Source: Chryseobacterium sp. OSA05B
GTDB taxonomy: Bacteria > Bacteroidota > Bacteroidia > Flavobacteriales > Weeksellaceae
Assembly (NCBI RefSeq): GCF_019970065.1
Contig: NZ_JAHXYH010000007.1
Coordinates: 1 to 64,000 of the forward strand
Length of the DNA stretch: 64,000 nt
Direction: 5' to 3'
Within the stretch, counting starts at the first letter, position 1. The number at the start of each line of letters is the position of its first letter. A model generated the notes under the pieces. That model searched no databases. It saw nothing but the letters and a program-made list of their open reading frames with translations, and was not told where the DNA came from. A program made the translations under genes and the position numbers. Below are positions 44,716 to 53,809 of this stretch, piece after piece.

Positions 44716-45960
44716 ATGGTACGTATGTATTTTTTAGCAATATACTTGCTTTTAGGCTGCCTTGTATTCGATGCGCAGGCTCCCTGTTCTGATTTCAACG
44801 CTTCCTCCAATCCCGCAGGCAACTGGGCTCCCTCACCTTATCCCAATGGAAATGTAACCGTAAATTTCGGTTCTGCCAATGCTTTGGATGGGTCTCAATA
44901 TCTCATTTTAGGTGATTTATCATTTGGTTCATGGTATCAAAATGCCACAGATTACAAAGATCTGGGGAAAAGATTTCTGGGGCAATGTTTGTATTTTGAC
45001 TTTTATCTTAAAAATGACAGCGGCTACGGACAGCCCTATCATCCGTTTATCACGCTCTCAGACGGTGTCCGCAGTGCTTCGTTTGTCGCCAGCGTAACAG
45101 TAACTCCCGGAAGCGGATGGGTTCGGGTTAAAGCTCCTATTCAACTTTCCAGCGGAGGGGTTCTTCCCAGCAATTCGGAAGGAGCATGGATATTGAACGA
45201 TCCTACTTCCACGGCTGCTGATTTTGATAATATCATCCTGTATTCAAGAATATTATCCATTACTCCGGATATTACCACCACACAAAATGAAATCATGTTT
45301 TTTGACAATATTTGTGTAAAGCCATGTGACGGATGTTCCGCAGACTTTAATGTTACGATGTCGTACAGTACAATAGGCACAACTGCCACAGCTTCTTTAA
45401 CGCTGATAAATCCAATTCTTTTTTCTACACCGGGTAATCCGGGTCCAACATATACGATAGACTGGGGAGACGGGACTTCTTCTGCCTACATTTACCCGAC
45501 GGTAAGTCATAGCTACGCTGTTGCAGGCAATTATACCATATGTGTTACTGAAAGCCGGGGCAAGTTTTCTACATGCAAAAGATGTTTCACTTTTTGTTAT
45601 AAACCGTCCCCTGTTGCCACAAGAGATGAAAGCACAACAACCATGACAAAGTCTCCCTTTACGGAAGTACGGGCAGTTGCAAAAGCAGAACTTCAGTCTG
45701 GTGATCACAAAGGCTTTTCTCTGGTTCCCAATCCTGCCAATAACTATGTAGAGCTGCAAACAACCTTTACCGGAAGAGAAGCTGTATTGGTAAGACTTAT
45801 AGATATATCAGGAAAAATAGTTTTAGAAAAATCTGAAGTCCTTGAAAACGGAAATCAAAGCATTAAGCTCAATATTGAAAAAATGAATCAGGGAAACTAT
45901 ATTGTCGAGCTGCAGTCAAAGGACAAAATCAGTTCACAAAAGCTGATCATTTCCCAATAG
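44716..45960 (+). CDS. T9SS-exported PKD-domain surface protein
   Basis: This 414-residue secreted protein has a signal peptide (1-20, VFDAQ). A beta-sandwich module of about 180 residues resembles a carbohydrate-binding domain (YFDFYLKNDSGYG, FDNIILYS). A PKD domain follows (YTIDWGDGTSSAYI to HSYAVAGNYTICV), and then a type A T9SS sorting domain over the last 75 residues (VPNPANNYVEL to SQKLIISQ). Several Cys (CDGC, CKRC) may form disulfides. Its location between duplicated sensor systems suggests a shared regulon. An alternative start is codon 4. Confidence 0.88.
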   Translation: MVRMYFLAIYLLLGCLVFDAQAPCSDFNASSNPAGNWAPSPYPNGNVTVNFGSANALDGSQYLILGDLSFGSWYQNATDYKDLGKRFLGQCLYFDFYLKNDSGYGQPYHPFITLSDGVRSASFVASVTVTPGSGWVRVKAPIQLSSGGVLPSNSEGAWILNDPTSTAADFDNIILYSRILSITPDITTTQNEIMFFDNICVKPCDGCSADFNVTMSYSTIGTTATASLTLINPILFSTPGNPGPTYTIDWGDGTSSAYIYPTVSHSYAVAGNYTICVTESRGKFSTCKRCFTFCYKPSPVATRDESTTTMTKSPFTEVRAVAKAELQSGDHKGFSLVPNPANNYVELQTTFTGREAVLVRLIDISGKIVLEKSEVLENGNQSIKLNIEKMNQGNYIVELQSKDKISSQKLIISQ

Positions 45961-46002
45961 CTTATTCATCATTTATGAATAAAAACATTTAAAATAATTA
46001 TT

Positions 46003-47067
46003 ATGAAAACAAGAAAATCATCTGTAATGATACGGTACGCAGCAAAAAAAGCCGGTTTTAAAACAAACGTTCGGGAAAATATTGTCACAGCACAAAGTAT
46101 GTATATGTATAAGGTATTTTTCGTCGTGCTCATATCTGTAATATCCTTAGGATGCCAAAAAACTCTCGATGATATTACTGAGCAGCCTTTAGAACAATAT
46201 AAGCGGGTAAGCAGCCATAAGAATGCAGATAATGATCCGAGGAAAATGTTAAAATTTGAGACATTGGATAGCTACGAAAATTTTTTCGAAAATGCAGATT
46301 TTGCAAATCAGATCAAAGAAACCACAGATTATTCACCGCTTCGTAATACCATTGATGAGATTAATCATTTAAGTGAGTCTGAAGATCCTGAACTGGAGAA
46401 CAATCCTATTATGAAAGACGCCATTTATGAGAACTATGGGCTCCTTCTGGATATTTTAAATCAGAAAAAGCTAGTGCAGCTTGGAAATTATATTGTACGG
46501 GTAGATCTTGCTAATGACAAAATTTATACGATCTCCAGGACGATCCCTAATGCGGTAGATATTATTCTTAACAATCCAACCGATGAATCTGTTGTTACTT
46601 CACATAGTCCTAACACTGAACTGGTTTCTTATGTATTTAATTTTATTGGGTGTAATGACCGGTGGGCAAACAAAAGACAAGAAAAACTAGATGAGAGTAA
46701 TCAAGGTGTACATTGTACTAAAAACAGAAAAAGAACAAAAAAAGAATTGACTTATCAATCGGCGGGAATTTATTTTTCGATCGTAGGTGAAGCAAAAGGT
46801 CAAAAACGTACCCTCATATGGTTTAGTGATAACAGCCAATATCCGGACATTTCTTATTTTTCTTACACTTTCAAAAGAAGATGCGGCGGTTCGGAATACT
46901 GGGGCGGAGATCCGGACAGCTGGGGAAACAGTATAGCATGGTCTCATGATGGGAATAAGGCTACATTCAGGCCCTACCAAAGTACCTATGCTTTAAAAGA
47001 ATTTAATGTATATGCTAATATTGTCGGGTGTGGAGGCACTCATACTTTGCATATCGAAGATTATTGA
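46003..47067 (+). CDS. Putative lipoprotein of unknown function
   Basis: This 354-residue frame contains a lipoprotein signal (FFVVLISVISLGC) beginning only at codon 33-35. Either the start is at 46099 or 46105, or the first 32 basic residues form an unusual n-region. The mature protein has a helical N-terminal half and a Cys/aromatic-rich C-terminal half (GCNDRWANKRQ, RRCGGSEYWGGDPDSWGNS). I recognise no family. It follows the T9SS PKD gene by 42 bp and ends at a terminator. Confidence 0.7.
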   Translation: MKTRKSSVMIRYAAKKAGFKTNVRENIVTAQSMYMYKVFFVVLISVISLGCQKTLDDITEQPLEQYKRVSSHKNADNDPRKMLKFETLDSYENFFENADFANQIKETTDYSPLRNTIDEINHLSESEDPELENNPIMKDAIYENYGLLLDILNQKKLVQLGNYIVRVDLANDKIYTISRTIPNAVDIILNNPTDESVVTSHSPNTELVSYVFNFIGCNDRWANKRQEKLDESNQGVHCTKNRKRTKKELTYQSAGIYFSIVGEAKGQKRTLIWFSDNSQYPDISYFSYTFKRRCGGSEYWGGDPDSWGNSIAWSHDGNKATFRPYQSTYALKEFNVYANIVGCGGTHTLHIEDY

Positions 47068-47098
47068 TTTTTTGTCATAGACATACATAACTGATTAC

Positions 47099-47136
47099 AA
47101 ACAGTAGAAATCTCAGAATTTCTACTGTTTTTGTTT
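47099..47136 (+). terminator. Terminator between the lipoprotein and sensor kinase 2
   Basis: A 13-bp perfect stem (47099-47111 with 47118-47130) with a 6-nt loop and T-run. It separates the peptide/PKD/lipoprotein genes from the second kinase. Confidence 0.9.
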
Positions 47137-47216
47137 TCATTCCAGACACTACTTATTTAAAAAAATGTTCTAAATAATATTCCCAGCTATGTGTTGTATT
47201 ATTATCAATCAAATTC

Positions 47217-47224
47217 TATATTTA
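47217..47224 (+). promoter_or_regulatory. Promoter-like octamer upstream of sensor kinase 2
   Basis: TATATTTA lies 27 bp before the GTG start, exactly as in paralogue 1. Confidence 0.5.
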
Positions 47225-47243
47225 CATCATTATTCAATGTGAT

Positions 47244-50180
47244 GTGAAAAAAATATTTATACTTTTCTCATTTTTGTTCATTTTACTATCTCCATCATTA
47301 TTTTTCGCGCAGATTCCCGGAATGGTCAATTATAATGAAGAGGATGGCCTGAACAGCTCATATACCTACGGGCTTATACAGGACAGAAACGGATATATCT
47401 GGATCGGGAGCGATAACGGCCTTTTCCGTTTCGATGGAAAGGAATTCAAGCAGTTCAGCAGCAAAAGCGGTTTAAAAAATATTGAAGCACTGTACTCCTA
47501 TCCTATGCCGAACGGTGAAATTTTCATTGCCACTTTTTTAAATAATTTTGCTTATCTCAAAAACGGAACAGTCATCAATTCGGACATGAACAGTGAACTT
47601 AAGAAGATAAAGTTCAAACATAATCCTGATTATGCCTACGGTAAAAATGAATTATACATGTTTTCCGCGACGGATCCTGATGATATCTTTGTCTACCAGA
47701 ACGAAAAAGTGACCAGAATTCCTTTGGACCCCAAAAGAGATACGGCACAGGTACGCTATACATTTGGATTTGATCCTCAAAACAAATTACTTTATTTCTA
47801 TGATCAAAGCAAAGGAAAAAATCTCAAAGCATATAACATCGTTTCTAAAAAAGAAACCACCTGTAACATTTCCGTAGAAAAGAACACTATTATCTTTAAG
47901 AGAGACCATTATTTCATTTTCCGAAATAAAAAAAATATAGATATCTACGAGCTTCACAATAAATTTTTCTTTAAAAAGATCCACAGCCTTACCCTTGAAG
48001 AAAATGTATATCGAATAGTGATCGATAAAGAAATGAGAATATGGGCATGCCTGGAAAAAGGAGGCGTCCAATACTTCAGACAATCTCTGAAAGACAGCTC
48101 CCCCCTTACCATTCCTATCAAAATAATGGACCAATACATCATCCACGATATTCTTGTAGATAAAGACAACAACGCCTGGTTTTCAACCCGAAACAACGGT
48201 GTATTTTTTATAACCGACAGATTTTTAAAAAATTACATCCATCTTCCGGTCAAAAATAATTCATCCTATATCAAAGCCATTGCTAAAAATAAGCAGGGTA
48301 TTTTCCTCGGTTATGATGAAGCGAGGAGCGGTATTTACCGTCATAAAACAATCACAGATCTTGTTTTTAAGAAAAACATTAAGATTGAACATAAAAGCAT
48401 CTTCTCTGAAGGCAATACGGTCATATTCGGGCTTACAAAAAATATTGTTCAATATAATACAGAAACCGGAGAAAAACAGTTTTTGAAAGAATGTGTTCTT
48501 AAAAATATTCTACCCTATACATCCGGATCCGTTCTGCTCTGTACTGACATGGGGCTTACAGCTTATAACTACCGTACACACACTTACAAAGAAATACTTC
48601 AAAACGAAAGGTTCTATACTGCGCTTCTTTACGACAAAGACAGCCTGTTTGCAGGAACCTTCAAGGATCTTTATAAGCTGAATACATCAACCAAAAAGAA
48701 AACTCTGTTCCTGGAAGGGTACTATTTTACCGATATAAAAAAGCTCAGGCCGAATCTGTACGCAGGAGCAACCAACCAGAACGGAATTATCCTTTTTAGC
48801 AACTCAGGAATCCTTAAAACCATTACCGAAAGCAGCGGTTTACCCACCAGCCAGATCAAAAAACTGGACATAGAGAACAGACATGTCATCTGGGCGAGTA
48901 CCAACAGCGGTCTCAGCAGAATAGAGATGATCGGACAGGAAATAAAGATTGATAATTTCACCCAGACAGACGGCCTTCCTTCAAATGTTGTAGCCGGATG
49001 TGTGATCTCTGGTGATACTATTTATGCCGGAACTTCCAAAGGATTGGGAATTCTTTCCATCAAATACCTGCTCAGTCAGAAAAAATTCATCAATAAAAAA
49101 GTAATTGTCAATTCCGTGGAAATCGGAGGAAAAGAGATTTTTGATACGCGCCAGCCACTAATAGGACAGACGCCGGATAATGATGTCACTTTCCATGTAA
49201 GCTTCCCGGATTTTACTTCCCAGGGAAATATAAGTTTCCGCTACAGGCTCGAGGGCACCAGTGGCAACTGGCAGGTAAGCAGTTCTCCGAAGATTATTTT
49301 CAATGCACTGCCGCCCGGCAATTATACGTTTAAAGTTTTCGGTATCGGATACAACGGCAAGCGTTCTTTTGCGGCTACTGAACTGCATTTTGAAATCCGT
49401 CCGAAATTCTGGCAGACCTGGTGGTTCAAGACTATGATCATCAGCCTGGGTGCTGCTGCATTGTTTATTTTTATCACTGTTTATTTTCAGAAAAAAAGAA
49501 ATAAAAAACTGGAGACGCTGTATTATGAAAAGAAGATTGCAGAGCTGGAACTACAGGCCATTAAAGCGCAGATCAACCCGCATTTTATCTATAACTGCCT
49601 CAATTCCATCCAGTTTCTGCTATACAAAAAAGATTATCAGGAAACGGAAAATTATCTGGAAATATTCGCTCAGATGATCAGAAAAACCCTGCATTATTCG
49701 GAGAAGACATTTATGCCAATCAAAGAGGAAGCAGAATATCTTACGCTTTATCTGAATATGGAAAAACTGAGACTTAAAGACCTGTTTGACTACTCTATCA
49801 CGATATCAGAGAACGTAAATGAAAATTGGGTCGTCCCTTCCCTGCTGATCCAGCCTTTTGTGGAAAATGCCATCAAACACGGCATTGCAGGATTAACGGA
49901 TAGAAAAGGAAACATTCAGGTTTCATTTGACCATACCGGAAATTCACTTTGTGTCGTTATTGAAGACAACGGGATCGGGATCGGTAATGGAAAACAAAAG
50001 AGAGCTGATTCTTTCGGGGTCAAATTATCTCAGAAAAGAATTGAAACATTCCGGCAGCTTTTTGATACTTATATCCTGCTGGAGATTTATGATCTTTATA
50101 AAAAAGAAGAGAGACCGGGAACCCAGATTAAACTATATATAAAGCCTTATGAAAACCAAAATACAAGCATGCATCATTGA
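47244..50180 (+). CDS. Propeller/Y_Y_Y LytS-type sensor histidine kinase (paralogue 2)
   Basis: This 978-residue GTG-started sensor has the same architecture as paralogue 1: signal peptide (1-23, ending FFAQ), Reg_prop propeller, Y_Y_Y domain (NDVTFHVSFPDF to YTFKVFGIGYNGKRS), one membrane helix, and a His_kinase domain with H780 in INPHFIYNCLNS and HATPase motifs PFVENAIKHG and EDNGIGIG. The C-terminal halves of the two kinases are very similar while the propeller parts have diverged more, which suggests different ligands with shared signalling chemistry. It overlaps the next gene by 32 bp. Confidence 0.93.
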   Translation: MKKIFILFSFLFILLSPSLFFAQIPGMVNYNEEDGLNSSYTYGLIQDRNGYIWIGSDNGLFRFDGKEFKQFSSKSGLKNIEALYSYPMPNGEIFIATFLNNFAYLKNGTVINSDMNSELKKIKFKHNPDYAYGKNELYMFSATDPDDIFVYQNEKVTRIPLDPKRDTAQVRYTFGFDPQNKLLYFYDQSKGKNLKAYNIVSKKETTCNISVEKNTIIFKRDHYFIFRNKKNIDIYELHNKFFFKKIHSLTLEENVYRIVIDKEMRIWACLEKGGVQYFRQSLKDSSPLTIPIKIMDQYIIHDILVDKDNNAWFSTRNNGVFFITDRFLKNYIHLPVKNNSSYIKAIAKNKQGIFLGYDEARSGIYRHKTITDLVFKKNIKIEHKSIFSEGNTVIFGLTKNIVQYNTETGEKQFLKECVLKNILPYTSGSVLLCTDMGLTAYNYRTHTYKEILQNERFYTALLYDKDSLFAGTFKDLYKLNTSTKKKTLFLEGYYFTDIKKLRPNLYAGATNQNGIILFSNSGILKTITESSGLPTSQIKKLDIENRHVIWASTNSGLSRIEMIGQEIKIDNFTQTDGLPSNVVAGCVISGDTIYAGTSKGLGILSIKYLLSQKKFINKKVIVNSVEIGGKEIFDTRQPLIGQTPDNDVTFHVSFPDFTSQGNISFRYRLEGTSGNWQVSSSPKIIFNALPPGNYTFKVFGIGYNGKRSFAATELHFEIRPKFWQTWWFKTMIISLGAAALFIFITVYFQKKRNKKLETLYYEKKIAELELQAIKAQINPHFIYNCLNSIQFLLYKKDYQETENYLEIFAQMIRKTLHYSEKTFMPIKEEAEYLTLYLNMEKLRLKDLFDYSITISENVNENWVVPSLLIQPFVENAIKHGIAGLTDRKGNIQVSFDHTGNSLCVVIEDNGIGIGNGKQKRADSFGVKLSQKRIETFRQLFDTYILLEIYDLYKKEERPGTQIKLYIKPYENQNTSMHH

Positions 50181-50880
50181 TGATGAACAAGACGGAAGAG
50201 ACTATATCGCTCTTCTGCTAGAGAATGAATTCCCTGAGATCCAGACGGCATTTCGGGCATCAAGCGTGGAGGAAGCCTATATTTATCTTTCTAAAAACAC
50301 TCCGGACATTATTTTTCTGGATGTGCAGCTTAAAGACGGTACTGCTTTCGATCTTCTTGCCAAATTCAGGGAAGTAGATGCCCAGATTATTTTCATTACC
50401 GCATTTGAAAATTTTGCGATCCAGGCCATCAAAAACAGTGCGGCCGATTATTTACTGAAGCCCATCAAAAAAATGGATTTCATTATCGCCGTTAATAAAG
50501 TTTTGGAAAACATAAAGAAAAGTAAAAATTCTTCAGCGGTTTCCCTGAACGAAAACAAAATCAGCCTTCCGACGCTTCAGGGTTTCAGATTGACCAACAT
50601 CAGCGATATCATTCGTTGTGAAGCAGATTCCAGCTATACCACCTTTTATCTTACGGATAAAACGAAAATCATTGTTTCCAAAACCCTGCATGAGTTTGAA
50701 GAGCAGCTTTCAAAGTATAATTTTTTCCGGATTCACCACAAGCATCTGATTAATCTTTTTCACCTTAAGGAATACATCAAAGGCAAAGGCGGTCAGGTGG
50801 TAATGGCAGATCATTCTGTTCTGGATGTATCCGTTCGCAAAAAGAATGATTTCTTACATAAGATTGAAAATTTAGAATAA
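50149..50880 (+). CDS. LytTR-family response regulator (paralogue 2)
   Basis: This 243-residue protein is the same length as paralogue 1. Receiver: DD at 11-12, D58 in DIIFLDVQ, Lys in YLLKPIKKMD. LytTR domain: IIRCEADSSYTTFYL, HHKHLINLFHLKEY and HSVLDVSVRKK. The near-identical recognition regions suggest that both regulators bind similar DNA. It is translationally coupled to kinase 2. Confidence 0.93.
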   Translation: MKTKIQACIIDDEQDGRDYIALLLENEFPEIQTAFRASSVEEAYIYLSKNTPDIIFLDVQLKDGTAFDLLAKFREVDAQIIFITAFENFAIQAIKNSAADYLLKPIKKMDFIIAVNKVLENIKKSKNSSAVSLNENKISLPTLQGFRLTNISDIIRCEADSSYTTFYLTDKTKIIVSKTLHEFEEQLSKYNFFRIHHKHLINLFHLKEYIKGKGGQVVMADHSVLDVSVRKKNDFLHKIENLE

Positions 50881-50883
50881 AAA

Positions 50884-51429
50884 CTAAGGCGCAGAAGAAT
50901 ATTCCAGTTTTGTAATCATCTTTTTCAGCATTACAGGAACGATCAGCCGGTGAAAAGGACGTACCGGCAGAAAGTACAGTATTCCCAACCAGTTGTGGTA
51001 TTTTACCGTGGTTGAAATCGTTAAAGAATTCCCTTCAGTATGGTGACTTGCTTTATCATAAAGAATTGAAACCCTGAAATCCAGATGTTTATCATTCTCA
51101 CCCATGATAATTTCACGATCAGTTTTATCAAATATTGTGAAGATTCCAACCTGCGCTCCCACTTCAATTTTAAAATCTTCAGGCTCCAAAGGTATATTTC
51201 TGTCTGCTCCGGTTTTCAGCCCGAACATTTTAACAATGCTGTTCCTGAAAGAAAACATTTTCTTTCCCCATTGAGGAGTGCTGATGAAAAAAGTATTGCC
51301 TATTTCTGCGATACTGAAATTCCGTTCTCCATATAACCCTTCCCCTCTAAAACTGTCCGTATAGTCGAAAAATGCTTTTTCTTTTGACAAAACAGATGCT
51401 TCAGGTAATTCGGTCTTTTCAATTTTCAT
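50884..51429 (-). CDS. DUF2867 family protein
   Basis: This 181-residue protein has the family features DYTDSFRG, an internal beta-sheet core (EVGAQVGIFTIF, DFRVSILYD) and the C-terminal YFLPVRPFHRLIVPVMLKKM. Function is unknown. It converges on regulator 2 with only 3 bp between the stops. Confidence 0.82.
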   Translation of the reverse strand: MKIEKTELPEASVLSKEKAFFDYTDSFRGEGLYGERNFSIAEIGNTFFISTPQWGKKMFSFRNSIVKMFGLKTGADRNIPLEPEDFKIEVGAQVGIFTIFDKTDREIIMGENDKHLDFRVSILYDKASHHTEGNSLTISTTVKYHNWLGILYFLPVRPFHRLIVPVMLKKMITKLEYSSAP

Positions 51430-51739
51430 CGTATCGGCTTTTAGGAGATTTTAGTTTTTATCATCACAAATGTAAGAGGCCTGTGATAATAAAGAGGTGA
51501 GCAATCTCAGTTTTACCATAAAATATATTCCGGATTATTCTTTTAAATCAAGATCTGAAATCACACTTATCTGTCGATCAGATACACTTATTAGAAAATC
51601 GTCAACACTTACCAATTCACACAGTTGGGAATTTTAAAACCCTCTTACTTTTATTCAGAACTAAAAACCGAAGAGATTTACAAAAACCTCCGGATCTGAT
51701 CATCCCTAAAAAACTAACCAACCATAGAACTTTAATACC
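51430..51739. other. Intergenic stretch with no clear feature
   Basis: This 310-bp divergent intergenic region should hold the promoters of the DUF2867 gene and the lipoprotein gene. I see only a weak 6-bp dyad (TATCTG/CAGATA, 51568-51584). Confidence 0.4.
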
Positions 51740-52546
51740 ATGAAAATCAAAAACATCGTAATTCTAGGATTGTCCGCAGGCCTTTTCTTTTTATCGGGAT
51801 GCCGCGACAGCAACGAACAACTTGAAGAACAAAAAACTGCTCCAACTACTTTAAGTAAATCAGAACCATCCAACCTGCCTCCTCCTCCACCGGGAATCAG
51901 GGAAGAATTCGCCCAGGACGGCATTGATATTGATAAAATAAGAGTCAATTATTTCTCTGATGGTCAACAGGTTGACGTCATTGCGGATCTGGAAGACAAA
52001 TATCCGGTAGCCTCGTTGGTGAAAAACCCAGTAGATCAGTCTGCACTGATCACTGTAAGGACTTTTTCTTCAGAAGAAAAATACCTGCAGTACGGCGACC
52101 AGAACGGCTTGAAATTCCGTGAAACCAAAGCATTCAATGAAATCATACAGAAATATGCCGAAGCCAACGGTCTGGTTCAGGTGGCAGAAGCCGGAGAACA
52201 GCTTCCTGACAGCTATTATGCTTTTGAAAAGCATCAGTATCAGGCTTTTTTCGGAGCATTTAGTCCGGGATGGCTGCGGGTTTATGATGATATTATTCCT
52301 TATGGTTCCAACAAATATGTGATGTCCCCATTTACACCTACACTGGGATTCTGGTTTTTTGATAACTGGAATAATAAAATAGGATGTTATAAAAGACAGC
52401 ACATCTATATGGTGGAACACCTGTATGACAAAAAGTTTTTCAGAAAACATTTAGTTTCTCTTTCCGGATGGGGAGGCTCTACCGTGATGTTCTGGGGAAT
52501 CCTTGGCTATGTCAATAACAGAGTGGAATCTATGATCCTGTTTTAA
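51740..52546 (+). CDS. Hypothetical lipoprotein
   Basis: This 268-residue protein has a lipobox (LSGC, Cys21) and a Pro-rich linker (NLPPPPPGIREE). The mature domain of about 200 residues contains a Gly/Trp-rich C-terminal part (LVSLSGWGGSTVMFWGIL). No family is recognised. It is monocistronic with a weak terminator. Confidence 0.7.
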   Translation: MKIKNIVILGLSAGLFFLSGCRDSNEQLEEQKTAPTTLSKSEPSNLPPPPPGIREEFAQDGIDIDKIRVNYFSDGQQVDVIADLEDKYPVASLVKNPVDQSALITVRTFSSEEKYLQYGDQNGLKFRETKAFNEIIQKYAEANGLVQVAEAGEQLPDSYYAFEKHQYQAFFGAFSPGWLRVYDDIIPYGSNKYVMSPFTPTLGFWFFDNWNNKIGCYKRQHIYMVEHLYDKKFFRKHLVSLSGWGGSTVMFWGILGYVNNRVESMILF

Positions 52547-52566
52547 AATAAAGCAAAATAAATAAC

Positions 52567-52597
52567 AGGCTGTTTCGAAAGAGGCGGCCTTTTTTGT
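52567..52597 (+). terminator. Probable terminator after the lipoprotein gene
   Basis: AGGCTG pairs with CGGCCT (one G-T wobble) and is followed by six T. Confidence 0.6.
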
Positions 52598-52657
52598 ATT
52601 CTTCTGTTTCATGGTTGCAAAAAATAAATTAAATTCGGATCAACAAAATTGATCTTC

Positions 52658-53806
52658 ATGATACAACTTCCTTTATCCAAGCTTTCTAATGTAGGAACTA
52701 CCATTTTCAGCCAGATGACACAACTCGCCAACGAAAATGAGGCCATCAACCTTTCTCAGGGATTTCCGGATTTTATGCCGGATGCTGAACTGCTGGACCA
52801 TGTAGACCATTTCATTAAAAAAGGTTTCAACCAGTATGCTCCGCTGGGAGGGATGATACCTTTAAAGGAAGAGATCGCCAGAAAAATTGAGAACAGCCAC
52901 CAGGCAGTGTATCACCCGGATTCTGAAATAACGGTTACCGCAGGAGGTACCCAGGCTATTTTCACCGCCATTGCCACCTTTGTGAAAAAGGATGATGAAG
53001 TCATTATTTTTGAGCCGGCATATGACTGTTATGAGCCTACAGTAGAGCTTTTCGGAGGAATTGTAAAACGTTTTGAGATGAAAGCTCCGGATTATGACAT
53101 CAACTGGAATACCGTAAAAGGCCTCGTGAGTGAGAAAACGAAAATGATTATTCTGAACAATCCGAATAATCCTTCAGGAAAGATATTGAAAGAAAACGAT
53201 CTGCAGGAACTGATTAGCATCGTGAAAGACACCTCCATCTTTATTCTGAGCGATGAGGTGTATGAAAATATTGTATTTGACGGAAAGCAGCATTTAAGTA
53301 TCTGCCAATATCCGGAACTTAAAAAGAGAAGTCTTCTTGTAGCTTCTTTCGGAAAGCTGTTCCATGTCACAGGCTGGAAGACGGGATATTGTGCAGCGCC
53401 TAAAAATCTTACCGACGAATTCAGAAAGATACACCAGTTCAATGTTTTCTGTGTGAATACACCCATCCAGCTGGCTTTGGCAGAGTACATGAAAAATGAT
53501 GATCATTACAATCACCTGAATACATTCTTCCAGGAAAAGAGAGATTTTCTGAGACAAGGGCTTGCGGGCACTTCTTTCGGACTTCTGGACTGTGAGGGAA
53601 CCTATTTCCAGGCGCTTAGCTATGATAAAATTTCCGATAAAAATGATTTTGAATTCGCTTCTGACCTGACCATCAATCATAAAGTGGCAAGCGTGCCTTT
53701 TTCATCGTTTTATAAAAACAAAAGAAATGATCACGTCATCAGATTATGTTTTGCGAAAAAACAGGAGACCTTAGAAAGAGCAATAGAGAATCTTTCCAGA
53801 CTTTAA
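52658..53806 (+). CDS. PLP-dependent methionine/aromatic aminotransferase, YbdL/KAT type
   Basis: The ATG at 52658 (MIQLPLSKLSNVGTT) gives 382 residues; an in-frame TTG three codons earlier is less likely. Fold-type I class I/II features: NLSQGFPDF at about 33-41, NNPNNPSGKIL, SDEVYENIVFD and the PLP lysine in SFGKLFHVTGWKTGY. The closest known activities are methionine aminotransferase (methionine salvage) and kynurenine-oxoglutarate transaminase. It is monocistronic. Confidence 0.88.
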   Translation: MIQLPLSKLSNVGTTIFSQMTQLANENEAINLSQGFPDFMPDAELLDHVDHFIKKGFNQYAPLGGMIPLKEEIARKIENSHQAVYHPDSEITVTAGGTQAIFTAIATFVKKDDEVIIFEPAYDCYEPTVELFGGIVKRFEMKAPDYDINWNTVKGLVSEKTKMIILNNPNNPSGKILKENDLQELISIVKDTSIFILSDEVYENIVFDGKQHLSICQYPELKKRSLLVASFGKLFHVTGWKTGYCAAPKNLTDEFRKIHQFNVFCVNTPIQLALAEYMKNDDHYNHLNTFFQEKRDFLRQGLAGTSFGLLDCEGTYFQALSYDKISDKNDFEFASDLTINHKVASVPFSSFYKNKRNDHVIRLCFAKKQETLERAIENLSRL

Positions 53807-53809
53807 GAT

